64,000 nt of DNA from Archangium gephyra. Lineage in GTDB: Bacteria; Myxococcota; Myxococcia; Myxococcales; Myxococcaceae. This document shows, one piece after another, positions 17,069 to 25,687 of the stretch. The stretch spans positions 21,880 through 85,879 of the forward strand of contig QFQP01000031.1 of assembly GCA_003243425.1 (NCBI GenBank). Direction: 5' to 3'. Under the pieces are notes generated by a model. That model was not told the DNA's origin and ran no database searches. It was given only the letters and a program-made list of their open reading frames with translations. The stretch's first letter is position 1. Every line of letters starts with the position of its first letter. Both the position numbers and the translations under genes were made by a program.

Positions 17069-18386
17069 TGAGGCCCACGAACTCGGGCCCGTCGAACACC
17101 AGCGGCACGATGCCCTTGTCGAACAGCGGCAACAGGGCCTTCAGGTCGGCCTTCACGTCGACGGTCTCGAGCCGCGTCGACATCACCGACGACACCAGCT
17201 GCTTGAGCTTCGACTGGTCTTCGATGCTGGCCAGCAACACGTCGCTCTCGTCGAGCATGCCGACGACCCGGGCGCCGTCGAGCACCGGCAACTGCGAGAT
17301 GTCGTACAGCCGCATGCGCGAGAGCGCGGTGAGCAGCGTGTCACCCGGCGCCACCGTCACCACGTGACCGTCCGAGAACCGGCGCGTCATCACGTCGCGC
17401 AGATCTCCGGTGCGCGGGCGAACCATGAAGCCGTGATCCGCCATCCAGAAGTCGTTGAAGACCTTCGACAGGTACTTGTTGCCCGAGTCGCACACGAACG
17501 TGCACACGCGCTTCGGGGTCGTCTGCTCCCGGCAGTAGCGCAGCGCCGCGGCGACCAGCGTGCCGGTCGACGTGCCCGCGAGAATGCCCTCCTTCGCCAG
17601 CAGCAGCCGCGTGGTGCTCAGCGCCTCGGCGTCGTCGATGGTGTACGCCTTCTTCACGCGCGACAGGTCGACGATGGGCGGCAGGAAGTCTTCGCCGATG
17701 CCTTCCACGAGCCAGCTGCCGACGGGGCCCAGCTTGCCGGTGTGCACGTACTCGGCGAGCGCCGAGCCCTTCGGGTCTGCCAGCACCATCTCGCAGCCCG
17801 GAATCGCCTTCGCGAAGTGCCGCGACAACCCGGTGATGGTGCCGCCGCTGCCCACGCCCGCCACCATCGCGTCCAACCTGCCGCCGAGCTGCTCCGAAAT
17901 CTCGGGGCCCGTCGTCTCTTCGTGGGCGCGCGGGTTCGCCGGGTTGTTGAACTGGTTGACGTAGAACGCGCCGGTCTCACCGGCGATGCGCTCTGCGAGG
18001 TCCTGGTAGTAGGCGGGGTGACCCTTCTCGACGTCACTGCGCGTCATCACCACCTTCGCGCCGAGCGCCTTGAGGTGCGTGACCTTCTCCTGGCTCATCT
18101 TGTCGGGGATGACGAGGGTCAGCTCGTAGCCCTTGAGCGAGGCCACCAGCGCGAGCCCGAGCCCGGTGTTGCCGGCCGTCGCTTCGATGAGCTTCTGCTG
18201 GTGAGGGCCCACGAGCCCGGCGGCTTCGGCGGCGGCGATCATCGAGCGGCCGATGCGGTCTTTGATGGAGCCACCCGGATTGTGGCTCTCGAGTTTCAGG
18301 AACAGCTCACAGGGCCCGGTGTCGAGGTGGTTCACCTTCACGAGCGGGGTGTTGCCGATGAGGTCGAGCAGCGTCTTCGTCGTCAC
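17025..18386 (-). CDS. Cystathionine beta-synthase with C-terminal CBS pair
   Basis: A 453-residue PLP enzyme that condenses serine and homocysteine to cystathionine (transsulfuration). The PLP Lys sits in NPGGSIKDRIG near residue 41, the substrate loop is EATAGNTGLGLAL and the phosphate-binding loop GVGSGGTITG. Two CBS domains fill residues about 335-453 (DVMTRRFSDGHVVTVAPGD; VMSTRLETVDVKAD), ending GLITRMDLLGHL. These regulatory modules may bind adenosyl ligands. The start is GTG at 18386, giving the family's usual TKTLLDLIGNTPLVKV opening; longer frames into the marR promoter were rejected. Confidence 0.9.
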   Translation of the reverse strand: MTTKTLLDLIGNTPLVKVNHLDTGPCELFLKLESHNPGGSIKDRIGRSMIAAAEAAGLVGPHQQKLIEATAGNTGLGLALVASLKGYELTLVIPDKMSQEKVTHLKALGAKVVMTRSDVEKGHPAYYQDLAERIAGETGAFYVNQFNNPANPRAHEETTGPEISEQLGGRLDAMVAGVGSGGTITGLSRHFAKAIPGCEMVLADPKGSALAEYVHTGKLGPVGSWLVEGIGEDFLPPIVDLSRVKKAYTIDDAEALSTTRLLLAKEGILAGTSTGTLVAAALRYCREQTTPKRVCTFVCDSGNKYLSKVFNDFWMADHGFMVRPRTGDLRDVMTRRFSDGHVVTVAPGDTLLTALSRMRLYDISQLPVLDGARVVGMLDESDVLLASIEDQSKLKQLVSSVMSTRLETVDVKADLKALLPLFDKGIVPLVFDGPEFVGLITRMDLLGHLRRQL

Positions 18387-18426
18387 GGCGGGCAGCGTAG
18401 TGCGGGGACCGTTGTGACGGGCGATG

Positions 18427-18442
18427 CATCCCTCTATGGATG
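18427..18442. promoter_or_regulatory. Candidate MarR operator
   Basis: The 63-bp divergent spacer between the cystathionine beta-synthase and marR starts contains CATCC-CTCTAT-GGATG, a 5+5 inverted repeat 8 bp before the marR start codon. Its place fits autoregulation by the MarR protein. The arms are short, so chance occurrence is possible. Confidence 0.35.
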
Positions 18443-18449
18443 TTTCGAC

Positions 18450-18887
18450 ATGGCGAAGCACGAAGAGTTGAAGGCGACGTGGGACCGGCTGACGGAACTC
18501 CGCCGCAAGCTGGTCAACGAGATGGCCGGCGGGCTCAAGAGCCTCGACGCGATGGACCTCACGGTGCCGCAGTCGATGGTGCTGTTCCGGCTGTTCGAAG
18601 TGGGGCCGCAGAAGGTCAGAGAGTTGCAACAGCTCACCGGCCGTTCCCAGTCGGCGACCAGCGCGCTCGTCAATCAGCTCGAGAGTCGTGGGCTCGTCAC
18701 GCGTGGCACGAAGAAAGACGACGCCCGCGTGACCCTCGTCGAGGCCACCGCGAAGACGCGCAAGCTGCTGGGTGAAGTCGAAGGTTTGCGGCTCAAGAGC
18801 TTCGCGAGCGCCGTCGACAAGGTGCCGCCGCAGGTGCTCAAGAATTTCGATTCAGCGCTCCGGCAGTTGCTCTCGTCACTGCCGTGA
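18450..18887 (+). CDS. MarR-family transcriptional regulator
   Basis: A 145-residue winged-helix protein. Residues about 30-105 show the fold: MVLFRLFEVGPQKVRELQQL, TGRSQSATSALVNQLESRGL and the wing VTRGTKKDDARVTLVEATAK. Flanking helices would dimerise. The start ATG at 18450 follows the candidate operator and gives a family-sized protein; the same frame is open far upstream only because it is the antisense of the cystathionine beta-synthase gene. The stop overlaps the next start as GTGA, so the truncated DUF2809 gene was once, or still is, co-translated. Confidence 0.9.
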   Translation: MAKHEELKATWDRLTELRRKLVNEMAGGLKSLDAMDLTVPQSMVLFRLFEVGPQKVRELQQLTGRSQSATSALVNQLESRGLVTRGTKKDDARVTLVEATAKTRKLLGEVEGLRLKSFASAVDKVPPQVLKNFDSALRQLLSSLP

Positions 18888-19108
18888 TCAGCCTTCGACG
18901 ACCAGACGCACCGCGGGCGCGAGCGTTGAACGAGTACCGGCGGTCAGCCTGGGCGGCCCTGGCGCTGGGCCTGTTCGTTCTCGAGGTGTTGATCGCGACC
19001 GTCTGGGCGAGGGTGCCGGTGGTGCGCGCTGACCTCGGCGACTACTTCGTGGTGCTGCTGATCTACGCAGCCGCGAAGACCGTACGCCCGTTTCGCGCCA
19101 CGCGGTGA
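18884..19108 (+). pseudogene. Truncated DUF2809 membrane protein
   Basis: A 74-residue frame beginning with GTG in a GTGA overlap with marR. It has two hydrophobic helices, WAALALGLFVLEVLIATVWA and GDYFVVLLIYAAAKTV, joined by RVPVVRADL. This corresponds to the N-terminal part of DUF2809 proteins (pattern of helix, short VR..LGD loop, helix), which usually have about 120-140 residues and further helices. It ends at the exact point where a headless LysR frame starts, so the C-terminal half appears to have been deleted. Confidence 0.65.
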
Positions 19109-19899
19109 GTCAGACCGTGCGACGGCTCGAAGACTCGCTGGGCTTCCCCTTGCTGCAGCGCACGACGCGCAGCGTTCGCACCACGGAGGCGGGGGAACGG
19201 CTGCTGGCCGGGGTGGCGCCGGCCATCGCCGAGCTGGGTGTCGCGCTCGATGCGGCGGGTGACCTGCGCGGTACGCCGAGCGGCCGCTTGAGGCTCGCGG
19301 TGTCGTCGATTGCCGAGACGTTTCTGTCGGGGCCGCTGCTTGCGGAGTTCGGCGTGCGTTTTCCCGACGTGCAGCTCGATGTCACCGTCACCGACGAAGA
19401 GTTCGACATCGTGGCGCATGGGTACGACGCGGGCGTGAGGCTCGGTGAGCTCATCGAGCGCGACATGGTGACGGTGCCGGTCTCTGGAGCGCAGCGGCAG
19501 TTCGCGTTCGCGTCGCCGAAGTACCTGAAGAAGTTCGGTGCGCCGAAACACCCGCGAGAGCTGGTCAATCACCGCTGCATCGGTTGGCGGCGCGCGGCAG
19601 ACGTGGCTCCGTACCGTTGGGAGTTCGGCCGCAACGGTCGTGACTTCGACGTCGCCGTGGACCCCGCGGTCACCACCAACGACATGTGGCTGATGATTCG
19701 TCTCGCAGTGGCCGGCGGAGGCATCACCTTCGGCATGGAGGACACGTTTCAACCGTGGCTCACGAGCGGCGCGCTGGTGCGGCTGCTCGAGGCGTATTCG
19801 CCGAAGTTCGACGGGTTCCACCTCTACTTTCCGAGCCGGAAGAACATGCCGCTCAAGTTGCGGGCGCTCGTGGACTTCCTGAAAGAACGACGACGTTGA
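19105..19899 (+). pseudogene. LysR-family regulator lacking its first two DNA-binding helices
   Basis: The 264-residue frame opens at SQTVRRLEDSLGFPLLQRTT, which in intact LysR proteins is about residue 35-55, inside the recognition helix region. The usual leader (helix 1 and the turn preceding the recognition helix) is absent and cannot be found in the other two frames upstream, which encode DUF2809. The effector domain is complete (GRLRLAVSSIAETFLSGPLL to the end). DNA binding is therefore unlikely. The GTG at 19105 overlaps the previous stop as GTGA by coincidence of the join. It is most likely a deletion product; a transcript could still make the ligand domain. Confidence 0.7.
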
Positions 19900-19936
19900 T
19901 TGTGTTGCGCACACAGCCCGTGAAAGGTGTCGCGTC

Positions 19937-21064
19937 ATGGTGAATCGGACTTCGTGGCTGCTGATGTGCGTGGTGATGGTGGGTTGTGGCTCGCAACAGC
20001 CGGAGCCGTCGTGCGTCGACGGTGCGAAGAACGGCAGTGAGACCGATGTCGACTGCGGCGGTTCGTGCGGGAAGTGCTTCGACGGCCGCGCGTGTCAGCA
20101 GCCCATGGATTGTCTGAGCGGTCTGTGCACGTTGAGCCGCTGCGCGAGCTTCAGCGGGAGTGGCGGCGGTTCGGGAACGACCGGCGGCGGCACCGCGACG
20201 GGCGGCGGCTCTGCAACGGGCGGGGGAACTGCGACGGGCGGTGGAACTGCGACGGGCGGTGGTGCTGCGACGGGCGGCGGCGCTGCGACGGGCGGTGGCG
20301 CTGCGACGGGCGGCGGCGCTGCGACGGGCGGTGGCGCTGCGACGGGCGGCGGCGCTGCGACGGGCGGTGGTTCTGCGACGGGCGGTGGTTCTGCGACGGG
20401 CGGTGGTTCTGCGACGGGCGGCGGCGCTGCGACGGGCGGTGGTTCTGCGACGGGCGGTGGCGCTGCAACCGGCGGCGGCGCTGCGACGGGCGGCGGCTCC
20501 GCAACGGGCGGTGGCACCGGCGTCGAGCGATTGCTGATCAGCGAAGTTCAGACGCGCGGTTCTGCCGGCGGGAACGATGAGTTCATCGAACTCTTCAACC
20601 CCGGTCCCGCGACCGTCGTCTTCGACTCCCGGTGGAAGCTCTCGTACCGGAGCGCGACCAGCGGTACCTGCGGCACCAACACCGACACGGATCGCTACGT
20701 CGGCGCCGGGCAGATCATCCCGCCGAACGCGCGGCTGCTGATCACCAACGTGAACACCATGGGGCCCTTCGACGGCAACCGGATCCCCGACGGCACGTAC
20801 ACGCTCGGCGTCACCGACTCGGGTTGGCTCGCGCTCAAGAAGGAAGGCACCGCGGTCGACGTGCTGTGCTTCGCCTTCGACAGCGTCACGCTCTCGAACG
20901 TTTCGACCTGCCCCTGCGAAGGTACGCCGGCGACGAACCCGCACGACAACTCGACGGCCACGAACATGGACACCAGCCTCACGCGCAACGGCGCCATGGA
21001 CACGCAGAACAACGTGGCGGACTTCACGGCGGCGGCGTCGACGCCCCAGGGGCTCACCCCGTGA
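19937..21064 (+). CDS. Surface lipoprotein with GGGSAT linker and lamin-tail-like domain
   Basis: A 375-residue lipoprotein. The signal peptide ends at the lipobox VMVGC (Cys about residue 16). Residues about 25-75 form the Cys-rich module CVDGAKNGSETDVDCGGSC with C..G..C and DCLSGLC, common in myxobacterial surface proteins. Residues about 78-196 are some 19 hexapeptides of the form (S/A/T)ATGGG, a flexible spacer. Residues about 198-375 look like a lamin-tail domain: RLLISEVQTRG, GGNDEFIELFNPGPATVVFD, GQIIPPNARLLITN. This domain type is often linked to DNA or surface binding in bacteria. The protein should display its domain far from the outer membrane. Confidence 0.82.
   Translation: MVNRTSWLLMCVVMVGCGSQQPEPSCVDGAKNGSETDVDCGGSCGKCFDGRACQQPMDCLSGLCTLSRCASFSGSGGGSGTTGGGTATGGGSATGGGTATGGGTATGGGAATGGGAATGGGAATGGGAATGGGAATGGGAATGGGSATGGGSATGGGSATGGGAATGGGSATGGGAATGGGAATGGGSATGGGTGVERLLISEVQTRGSAGGNDEFIELFNPGPATVVFDSRWKLSYRSATSGTCGTNTDTDRYVGAGQIIPPNARLLITNVNTMGPFDGNRIPDGTYTLGVTDSGWLALKKEGTAVDVLCFAFDSVTLSNVSTCPCEGTPATNPHDNSTATNMDTSLTRNGAMDTQNNVADFTAAASTPQGLTP
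20170..20520 (+). repeat. 18-bp tandem repeat inside lipoprotein gene
   Basis: About 19 near-identical units of the form GCGACGGGCGGCGGCGCT, differing mainly in the codon for Ser, Ala or Thr and in one wobble base. Each unit encodes one hexapeptide, so gain or loss of units keeps the frame. All six frames stay open through it, which explains the spurious overlapping frames. Such a tract should vary in length between strains. Confidence 0.9.
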
Positions 21065-21132
21065 TGCGCCGGTTCATCGGCCGCTGAGTTTCTTTTCTCA
21101 TCACCACCGCGAGCGGTGTCATGCGAGCACCC

Positions 21133-22830
21133 ATGCGGCTCCTGATCAGTGCGGCTCTCGTCTTCGTGCTTGCGGCGTGTCCTCCTTCGTCGGGTCCGCA
21201 GGGCCCTGAAGGTCCGGCTGGCCCGAGTGGTCCCGCAGGCCCGCAGGGCGCGACCGGCCCTCAAGGCCCGAAGGGCGACACCGGCGAAGCAGGCGCCGAA
21301 GGTCCGCAGGGCGCGCAAGGGCCACAGGGCGTGCAGGGTGACCAGGGCGTCCAGGGTCCTCCGGGCGCGGTGCTCGTGCTCGACGGAGGTGTGGTGGTGG
21401 GCCCTCCGGGCGCGTCGGTGCTGGTGACGCCCATCGCCATCGGCTCGGCGGCGTGTGCGACCGGCGGTGTCCGCGTCACGCAGTTGAGCGACGGCGGCAT
21501 CACCAACGTCTGCAATGGAGCCGTCGGTGCGACGGGCCCTCAAGGCGCGACCGGGCCCGCAGGTCCCACCGGTGCGACCGGCGCGACGGGTCCTCAAGGT
21601 GCCGTCGGGCCCATCGGTATGACGGGCCCGCAAGGCGCCGCCGGGCCTCAAGGCGTCGCTGGGCCCACTGGCGCGACGGGCCCGCAGGGTCCGACCGGTC
21701 CTCAGGGGCCTGCCGGTGAAGGTCTCACGGTCTCGACGCTCTCGACCATGAGCCCGCAGTGCGCGACCGGCGGCCTCCTCATCGGTTACCCCGACGGCGG
21801 CTCGTCGGCGGTGTGCAACGGCGCTCAGGGCGCCACTGGAGCCACCGGCGCGACGGGCGCCATCGGCCCGCAGGGCCCCATCGGTCTCACCGGCCCGGCC
21901 GGCGCCACTGGAGCCACCGGCGCGACGGGCGCCGTCGGCCCGCAGGGTCCCATCGGTTTGACGGGGCCCGCCGGCGCGCCCGGTTCGACTGGCGCCACCG
22001 GTGCGACGGGCCCGGCAGGCGCAGCAGGTCCCGCGGGTCCTCCCGGCCCAGCGGGCGCCATGGGCGCGACGGGCCCGACCGGTCCCGCGGGGCAGGTGCT
22101 CTTCATCGACGGCGGCATCGTGTTGCCCGCGACCGATTCCGTGGTGTTCGTCGGCTTCACGTCGGCGTCGTACACGGGTGACCTCGGCGGCTTCGTCGGC
22201 GCCAACGCGAAGTGCCGCCTGCAGTACCCCGGTTCGTCGTTGTGCACGCAGAGCGAGTTCGCCCGTGGTGAGCCCGACTTCGGCGCGCCCGCCGGCGGTG
22301 CGTGGATCGACTACGACCGCACCGCTGGCACCGGCGCGCGCAGCACGACGCCCTGCAATGACGGCAACGGTCCGTGGACGCACTCGGGCAACGGCGACAG
22401 CGCCGGCTATCTGACGCCGACCAGCTACACCACCACCTCGAACTGCACCTTCTCGCGCCCGTTGACCTGCTGCGTGCGCGAGACGCGGCGCGTGTTCCGT
22501 GGCTTCACCACGGCCAGCTACACCGGTGATCTCGGCGGCTTCTCGGGCGCGAATGCGAAGTGCCGGCTCGACTACCCGGGCAGCTTCCTGTGCACGTCGT
22601 CCGACTATTCGCAGTCGGACACGACGAGCGTGCCCTCGGCCGCCGGAGCGTGGATCGACTACGACCGCGACGCGCAGGGCGGCCGCAGCACCACGCCCTG
22701 CAACGACGGCCTCGGCGCGTGGACGCACTCCGGCAACGGCGACTCCGCGGGGTACCTGACGGTCACCGGCTACACCACCACGTCGGTGTGTACCGCCGTG
22801 CGGCCGCTGGCGTGCTGTTCGGCGCGGTGA
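21133..22830 (+). CDS. Collagen-like lipoprotein with two C-terminal lectin-like repeats
   Basis: A 565-residue protein (start ATG 21133; 21121 also possible). The lipobox is VLAAC. Three blocks of Gly-X-Y repeats (about 18-75, 130-195 and 230-320) are interrupted by two short Cys modules (CATGGVRVTQLSDGGITNVC and a sister near 210). The C-terminal 240 residues are two tandem copies of a 110-residue domain, each opening FVGFTSASYTGDLGGF or FRGFTTASYTGDLGGF, with GANAKCR, GAWIDYDR, STTPCNDG, WTHSGNGDSAGYL and a closing Cys-Cys. The Gly-X-Y parts should trimerise; the tip domains look like ligand-binding heads. Four to six Cys per domain suggest disulfides. Ligand unknown. Confidence 0.82.
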   Translation: MRLLISAALVFVLAACPPSSGPQGPEGPAGPSGPAGPQGATGPQGPKGDTGEAGAEGPQGAQGPQGVQGDQGVQGPPGAVLVLDGGVVVGPPGASVLVTPIAIGSAACATGGVRVTQLSDGGITNVCNGAVGATGPQGATGPAGPTGATGATGPQGAVGPIGMTGPQGAAGPQGVAGPTGATGPQGPTGPQGPAGEGLTVSTLSTMSPQCATGGLLIGYPDGGSSAVCNGAQGATGATGATGAIGPQGPIGLTGPAGATGATGATGAVGPQGPIGLTGPAGAPGSTGATGATGPAGAAGPAGPPGPAGAMGATGPTGPAGQVLFIDGGIVLPATDSVVFVGFTSASYTGDLGGFVGANAKCRLQYPGSSLCTQSEFARGEPDFGAPAGGAWIDYDRTAGTGARSTTPCNDGNGPWTHSGNGDSAGYLTPTSYTTTSNCTFSRPLTCCVRETRRVFRGFTTASYTGDLGGFSGANAKCRLDYPGSFLCTSSDYSQSDTTSVPSAAGAWIDYDRDAQGGRSTTPCNDGLGAWTHSGNGDSAGYLTVTGYTTTSVCTAVRPLACCSAR

Positions 22831-22844
22831 ACGACGTCGCGATT

Positions 22845-23216
22845 TCAGGGCAGCACGTCGTGAAACACGCAGCGGCACCGGAGCGCGCCGATGCTCGCCG
22901 CCGCGCCGCACGTGTGCAGCGGTGAGCCCAGGACCAGCTCGCCTGCCCGGCGCCCGAACACGCCGGTGACGCCGGGGTTCATCACCCGGTTCGACGGTGA
23001 AGCGGCCGGTGGTGACGCACGGGTCGTCGCTGCCAGCGGTGGGTCCATGGCAGGCGTCGTTGCTCGACACCGTGCCCGACGAGGCGGGCCAGCTGCAGCG
23101 GTCGCTCCGCGTGCAATTGCCGAGGTTGGTGCAGCTGTCCGAAACGAGCCCGTCGCGCAGGAGGTACAGCTCGGTGGCCGTCGGCAGCCGCGCGCCCAAC
23201 GCGTTGCACCCGCGGC
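22845..23216 (-). pseudogene. Frameshifted C-terminal fragment of a Cys-rich secreted protein
   Basis: Minus-strand frame 23216-22990 reads CNALGARLPTATELYLLRDG, then SDRCSWPASSGTVSSNDACH and SDDPCVTTGRFTVEP. At about 22990 the sense continues in another frame as NPGVTGVFGRRAGELVLGSP, then CGAAASIGALRCRCVFHD and a stop. A stop codon also precedes the first part, and no start or signal peptide exists. The run LPTATEL, C..SDR.W, CVTT and FRCRC-like ending resembles the last domain of sulfatase-modifying/Lcl-type secreted proteins. It is a decayed gene end left between a collagen-like gene and the TolC gene. Confidence 0.55.
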
Positions 23217-23228
23217 GTCAGGCGACGG

Positions 23229-24482
23229 TCACTGCTGTTTCTCTTCGGGCTTCGCCGGGAACTTGCCGCTCGCGGCCAACACCTCGAGCCGCGCCTGCCG
23301 CGACGCATCTTCTGCGAGCGCCACCGACGTCTCGGCATCACGCGCGCGGCGCTCTGCATCGACCACCTCGATGTTCGTCGACGCGCCGGCCTTGAATGCC
23401 TGCTGCGACAACTCGAGCGTGCGCCGCGCCTGCGCCGACGCCTCCCGCGCCGCGCTCAACGCTTCATCGGCCTGTGAGACCTGCGCCATCGCCGCGCGCA
23501 CCTCCGCGCTCGCCTGTCGCTGCAGGTTCTCGAGGTTCGCCTTCGCGGTGACTTCGTTCGCGCGGCGCTCCTTCTGCTGCCCGTAGCGCAGCCCGCCGTC
23601 GTACAGCGGAAGCGAGAGGATCAACTGCGCCTGGAAGTTCCACAGCGGCACCGTGAGCGTCGGCGGGTTCTGGTAGCCCGGCTGCACGACCGCGGTGATG
23701 AGCGGCGTGTAGTCAGACCAGTCCCACGACGTCGCCACGTGCGCGGCTTCAGCGCGGACCTTCGCGGCCACCACGTCGGTGCGCTCACTGGCCTGCTGGT
23801 CGACCTCGCCCTTCACCGTGAGCTGCGGCTCTTCGTCGAGCGCCGACACCGGCTCGTCGAGGCCCACCGCTACGCCGAGGAACTCTTCGAGCCGCCGCAG
23901 ATTCCCCGTCGCGCTCGCCAGCTGCTGCCGCGCCACGGCCACCTCCTGCGCCGCACGAATCTTGTCGAGCTCGCTGCCGATGCCCGCGCTGTGACGGTCG
24001 GTCGCGTACTGCAGGTGCGCGTTGGCCACGTCGAGTGACCGCTGCGCGGCCTCCACCACGCGCTGCTGCGCCAGCACCTGCAACCACGAGCGGCCCGCGT
24101 TCACCGCCACCAGGCGCCGGTAGTCCTGCGCGCTGGCCTTCACTGCGTCGTAGTTCGCGTCGGCGCGGCGCCACTGCGCCCAGCGATTGGGCACGATGAG
24201 CGGCACCTGCAACTGCACGTTCGCCGAGATCTGCTGCGCGGCCGAAATCACGTTGCCGTTCAGCACGCGGTTGTTGTCGAGCTGCGTACCGACCGCGTTC
24301 ACGCCGAGGTAGGGCAGCGACGACGCCCGCGCCTGCTCGAGCTGGCCGAAGGCGCGCTGACGATCTGCGTCGGCCAGGCGCATGGTCGGGTTGTGCTCGA
24401 GCGCACGCTGCACGGCTTCTTCAAAACGCATCGGCTGAGCCGCCAACGCGAGGACGACGATGGACGAAATCACGGGGAGCAC
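23229..24482 (-). CDS. TolC-family outer-membrane channel of the RND operon
   Basis: A 417-residue protein with a short N-terminal signal peptide (VISSIVVLALAAQ) and the duplicated efflux-protein pattern: MRFEEAVQRALEHNPTMRLA opening, long helices rich in Ala/Arg/Gln, strand segments YLGVNAVGTQLDNN and LITAVVQPGYQNPPTLTVPL, and a second helix pair. The end (KFPAKPEEKQQ) is charged. It lies 91 bp after the adaptor gene in the order permease, adaptor, channel. It should complete the tripartite pump. The start is GTG; a second GTG lies 9 bp in. Confidence 0.9.
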   Translation of the reverse strand: MLPVISSIVVLALAAQPMRFEEAVQRALEHNPTMRLADADRQRAFGQLEQARASSLPYLGVNAVGTQLDNNRVLNGNVISAAQQISANVQLQVPLIVPNRWAQWRRADANYDAVKASAQDYRRLVAVNAGRSWLQVLAQQRVVEAAQRSLDVANAHLQYATDRHSAGIGSELDKIRAAQEVAVARQQLASATGNLRRLEEFLGVAVGLDEPVSALDEEPQLTVKGEVDQQASERTDVVAAKVRAEAAHVATSWDWSDYTPLITAVVQPGYQNPPTLTVPLWNFQAQLILSLPLYDGGLRYGQQKERRANEVTAKANLENLQRQASAEVRAAMAQVSQADEALSAAREASAQARRTLELSQQAFKAGASTNIEVVDAERRARDAETSVALAEDASRQARLEVLAASGKFPAKPEEKQQ

Positions 24483-24573
24483 TTCCTCATCTGGCGAGGA
24501 GACGAAGTGAGGTGCGCACGCGACGCTGGCACTTCCATCGCGTGAGTCCCCACTCCGCTCCTCATGACCGCGG

Positions 24574-25683
24574 TCACCGAACCACCTGCGTGACCTTCTT
24601 TTCTTCGGGCATCACCGGCCGCACCACGTCGCCATCGGCGAGCGAGGCGGGCGGGTACAACGCCACGCGCGCGTCGGCGGGCACCTCGCCCAGCACTTCG
24701 ACGTCGCGACCCAATTCGCGCACGATCTTCACCGGCACGTAGCGGAGCATGTCTCCTGCGCCTACCACCGCCACCGTCGGCACGCCGTTGCGCACCGCGA
24801 CCGACGAGCTCGGCACCTGCGTCACCGCTTCGTCGCGCGGCACGCTGAAGTTCACCTTCACGTACGCGCCGGGGAGCAGCTTCGCGTCGGGCCCCGGCTT
24901 GAGCTCCGTTCGCAGCGTGCGCAACGACGCGTCGAGCGCTCCCGCGGTGCGCGTCACCGTGGCGGTGAACGTCTGCTGACCGCTCGTGACCTGCGCGGTG
25001 AGGCCCGCCTTCACCTGCGACGCGGCCCACTGCGGCACGTCGACGTCGATCTGCAGGTCGTCGGTGGTGGCGATGTCGAACAGCGCCGTGCGTTCGGAAG
25101 AGACGAGCGCGCCGTCGTCGATGTAGCGGCGGTTGATGGTGCCGTCGAAGGGCGCCTTGACCGTGAGGTAGCTCACCAGCGCGCCGAGGCGGTCGTGTTC
25201 GGCAGTGGCCAACGCCTTCTCACTCTCGGCGGCGCGAAGGCGCAGCGACGAGGCGTCGATGTCTTGCGGCGAGAGATTGCCGCTCTTGCCCAGTGCCACC
25301 GTGCGCTCGTGCTGCGCGGCCACCAGCGCCAATGCCGCATTGGCCTGCGCCAGCCGTGCGTTGGTCTGCGCAAGTGAAGCCGCGAGGTCGGGCGCGTCGA
25401 TGCGCGCGAGCACCTGGTCCTTCTTCACCACGTCGCCCAGGTCGACCGTCACCTGGCGCACGAAGCCGTTGGAGCGCGCGAACAACGTCACCTGGTCCTT
25501 CGGGCGCACCGAGCCGGGCAGGGCCACCTTGAGCTCGCTGGCGGCCTTCATGGGCATCGCCACGCGCACCGGCGGCGCGCCGATTTCACGGTTGGCCATG
25601 GCGCGCGCCTCGCCCTGCTTCGAGAAACGCCACGCACCGGCCGCGACGAGAACGACGGCGAGCGGAATGAGGATCTTCTTCAT
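24574..25683 (-). CDS. RND efflux periplasmic adaptor protein
   Basis: A 369-residue membrane fusion protein. One N-terminal hydrophobic helix (ILIPLAVVLVAAGAW) anchors it. Lipoyl halves are NGFVRQVTVDLGDVVKKDQV and VKAPFDGTINRRYIDDGALV, flanking an alpha hairpin (about 95-165), then barrel strands and a membrane-proximal domain with VPSSSVAVRNGVPTVAVV. It starts 4 bp after the RND permease gene, so both are translated together, and precedes the TolC gene. Substrate range cannot be read; metal-pump hallmarks such as Met-rich N-termini are absent. Confidence 0.92.
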   Translation of the reverse strand: MKKILIPLAVVLVAAGAWRFSKQGEARAMANREIGAPPVRVAMPMKAASELKVALPGSVRPKDQVTLFARSNGFVRQVTVDLGDVVKKDQVLARIDAPDLAASLAQTNARLAQANAALALVAAQHERTVALGKSGNLSPQDIDASSLRLRAAESEKALATAEHDRLGALVSYLTVKAPFDGTINRRYIDDGALVSSERTALFDIATTDDLQIDVDVPQWAASQVKAGLTAQVTSGQQTFTATVTRTAGALDASLRTLRTELKPGPDAKLLPGAYVKVNFSVPRDEAVTQVPSSSVAVRNGVPTVAVVGAGDMLRYVPVKIVRELGRDVEVLGEVPADARVALYPPASLADGDVVRPVMPEEKKVTQVVR

Positions 25684-25687
25684 GACT

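Noticed and set aside
16872..18449. N-terminal extension of marR
   Set aside because: The open frame is antisense to cystathionine beta-synthase; the MarR fold begins at 18450.
20095..20517. Minus-strand proline/valine/alanine repeat protein
   Set aside because: It is the reverse reading of the 18-bp repeat; all frames are open there. The plus-strand lipoprotein has lipobox and downstream domain.
20170..20520. CRISPR array
   Set aside because: Units are 18 bp and contiguous with no unique spacers; they encode a hexapeptide linker.
20695..23199. Minus-strand frame of 834 residues
   Set aside because: Most is the antisense of the collagen-like gene. Only the first part (about 23216-22990) carries protein-like sense and is reported as a pseudogene fragment.
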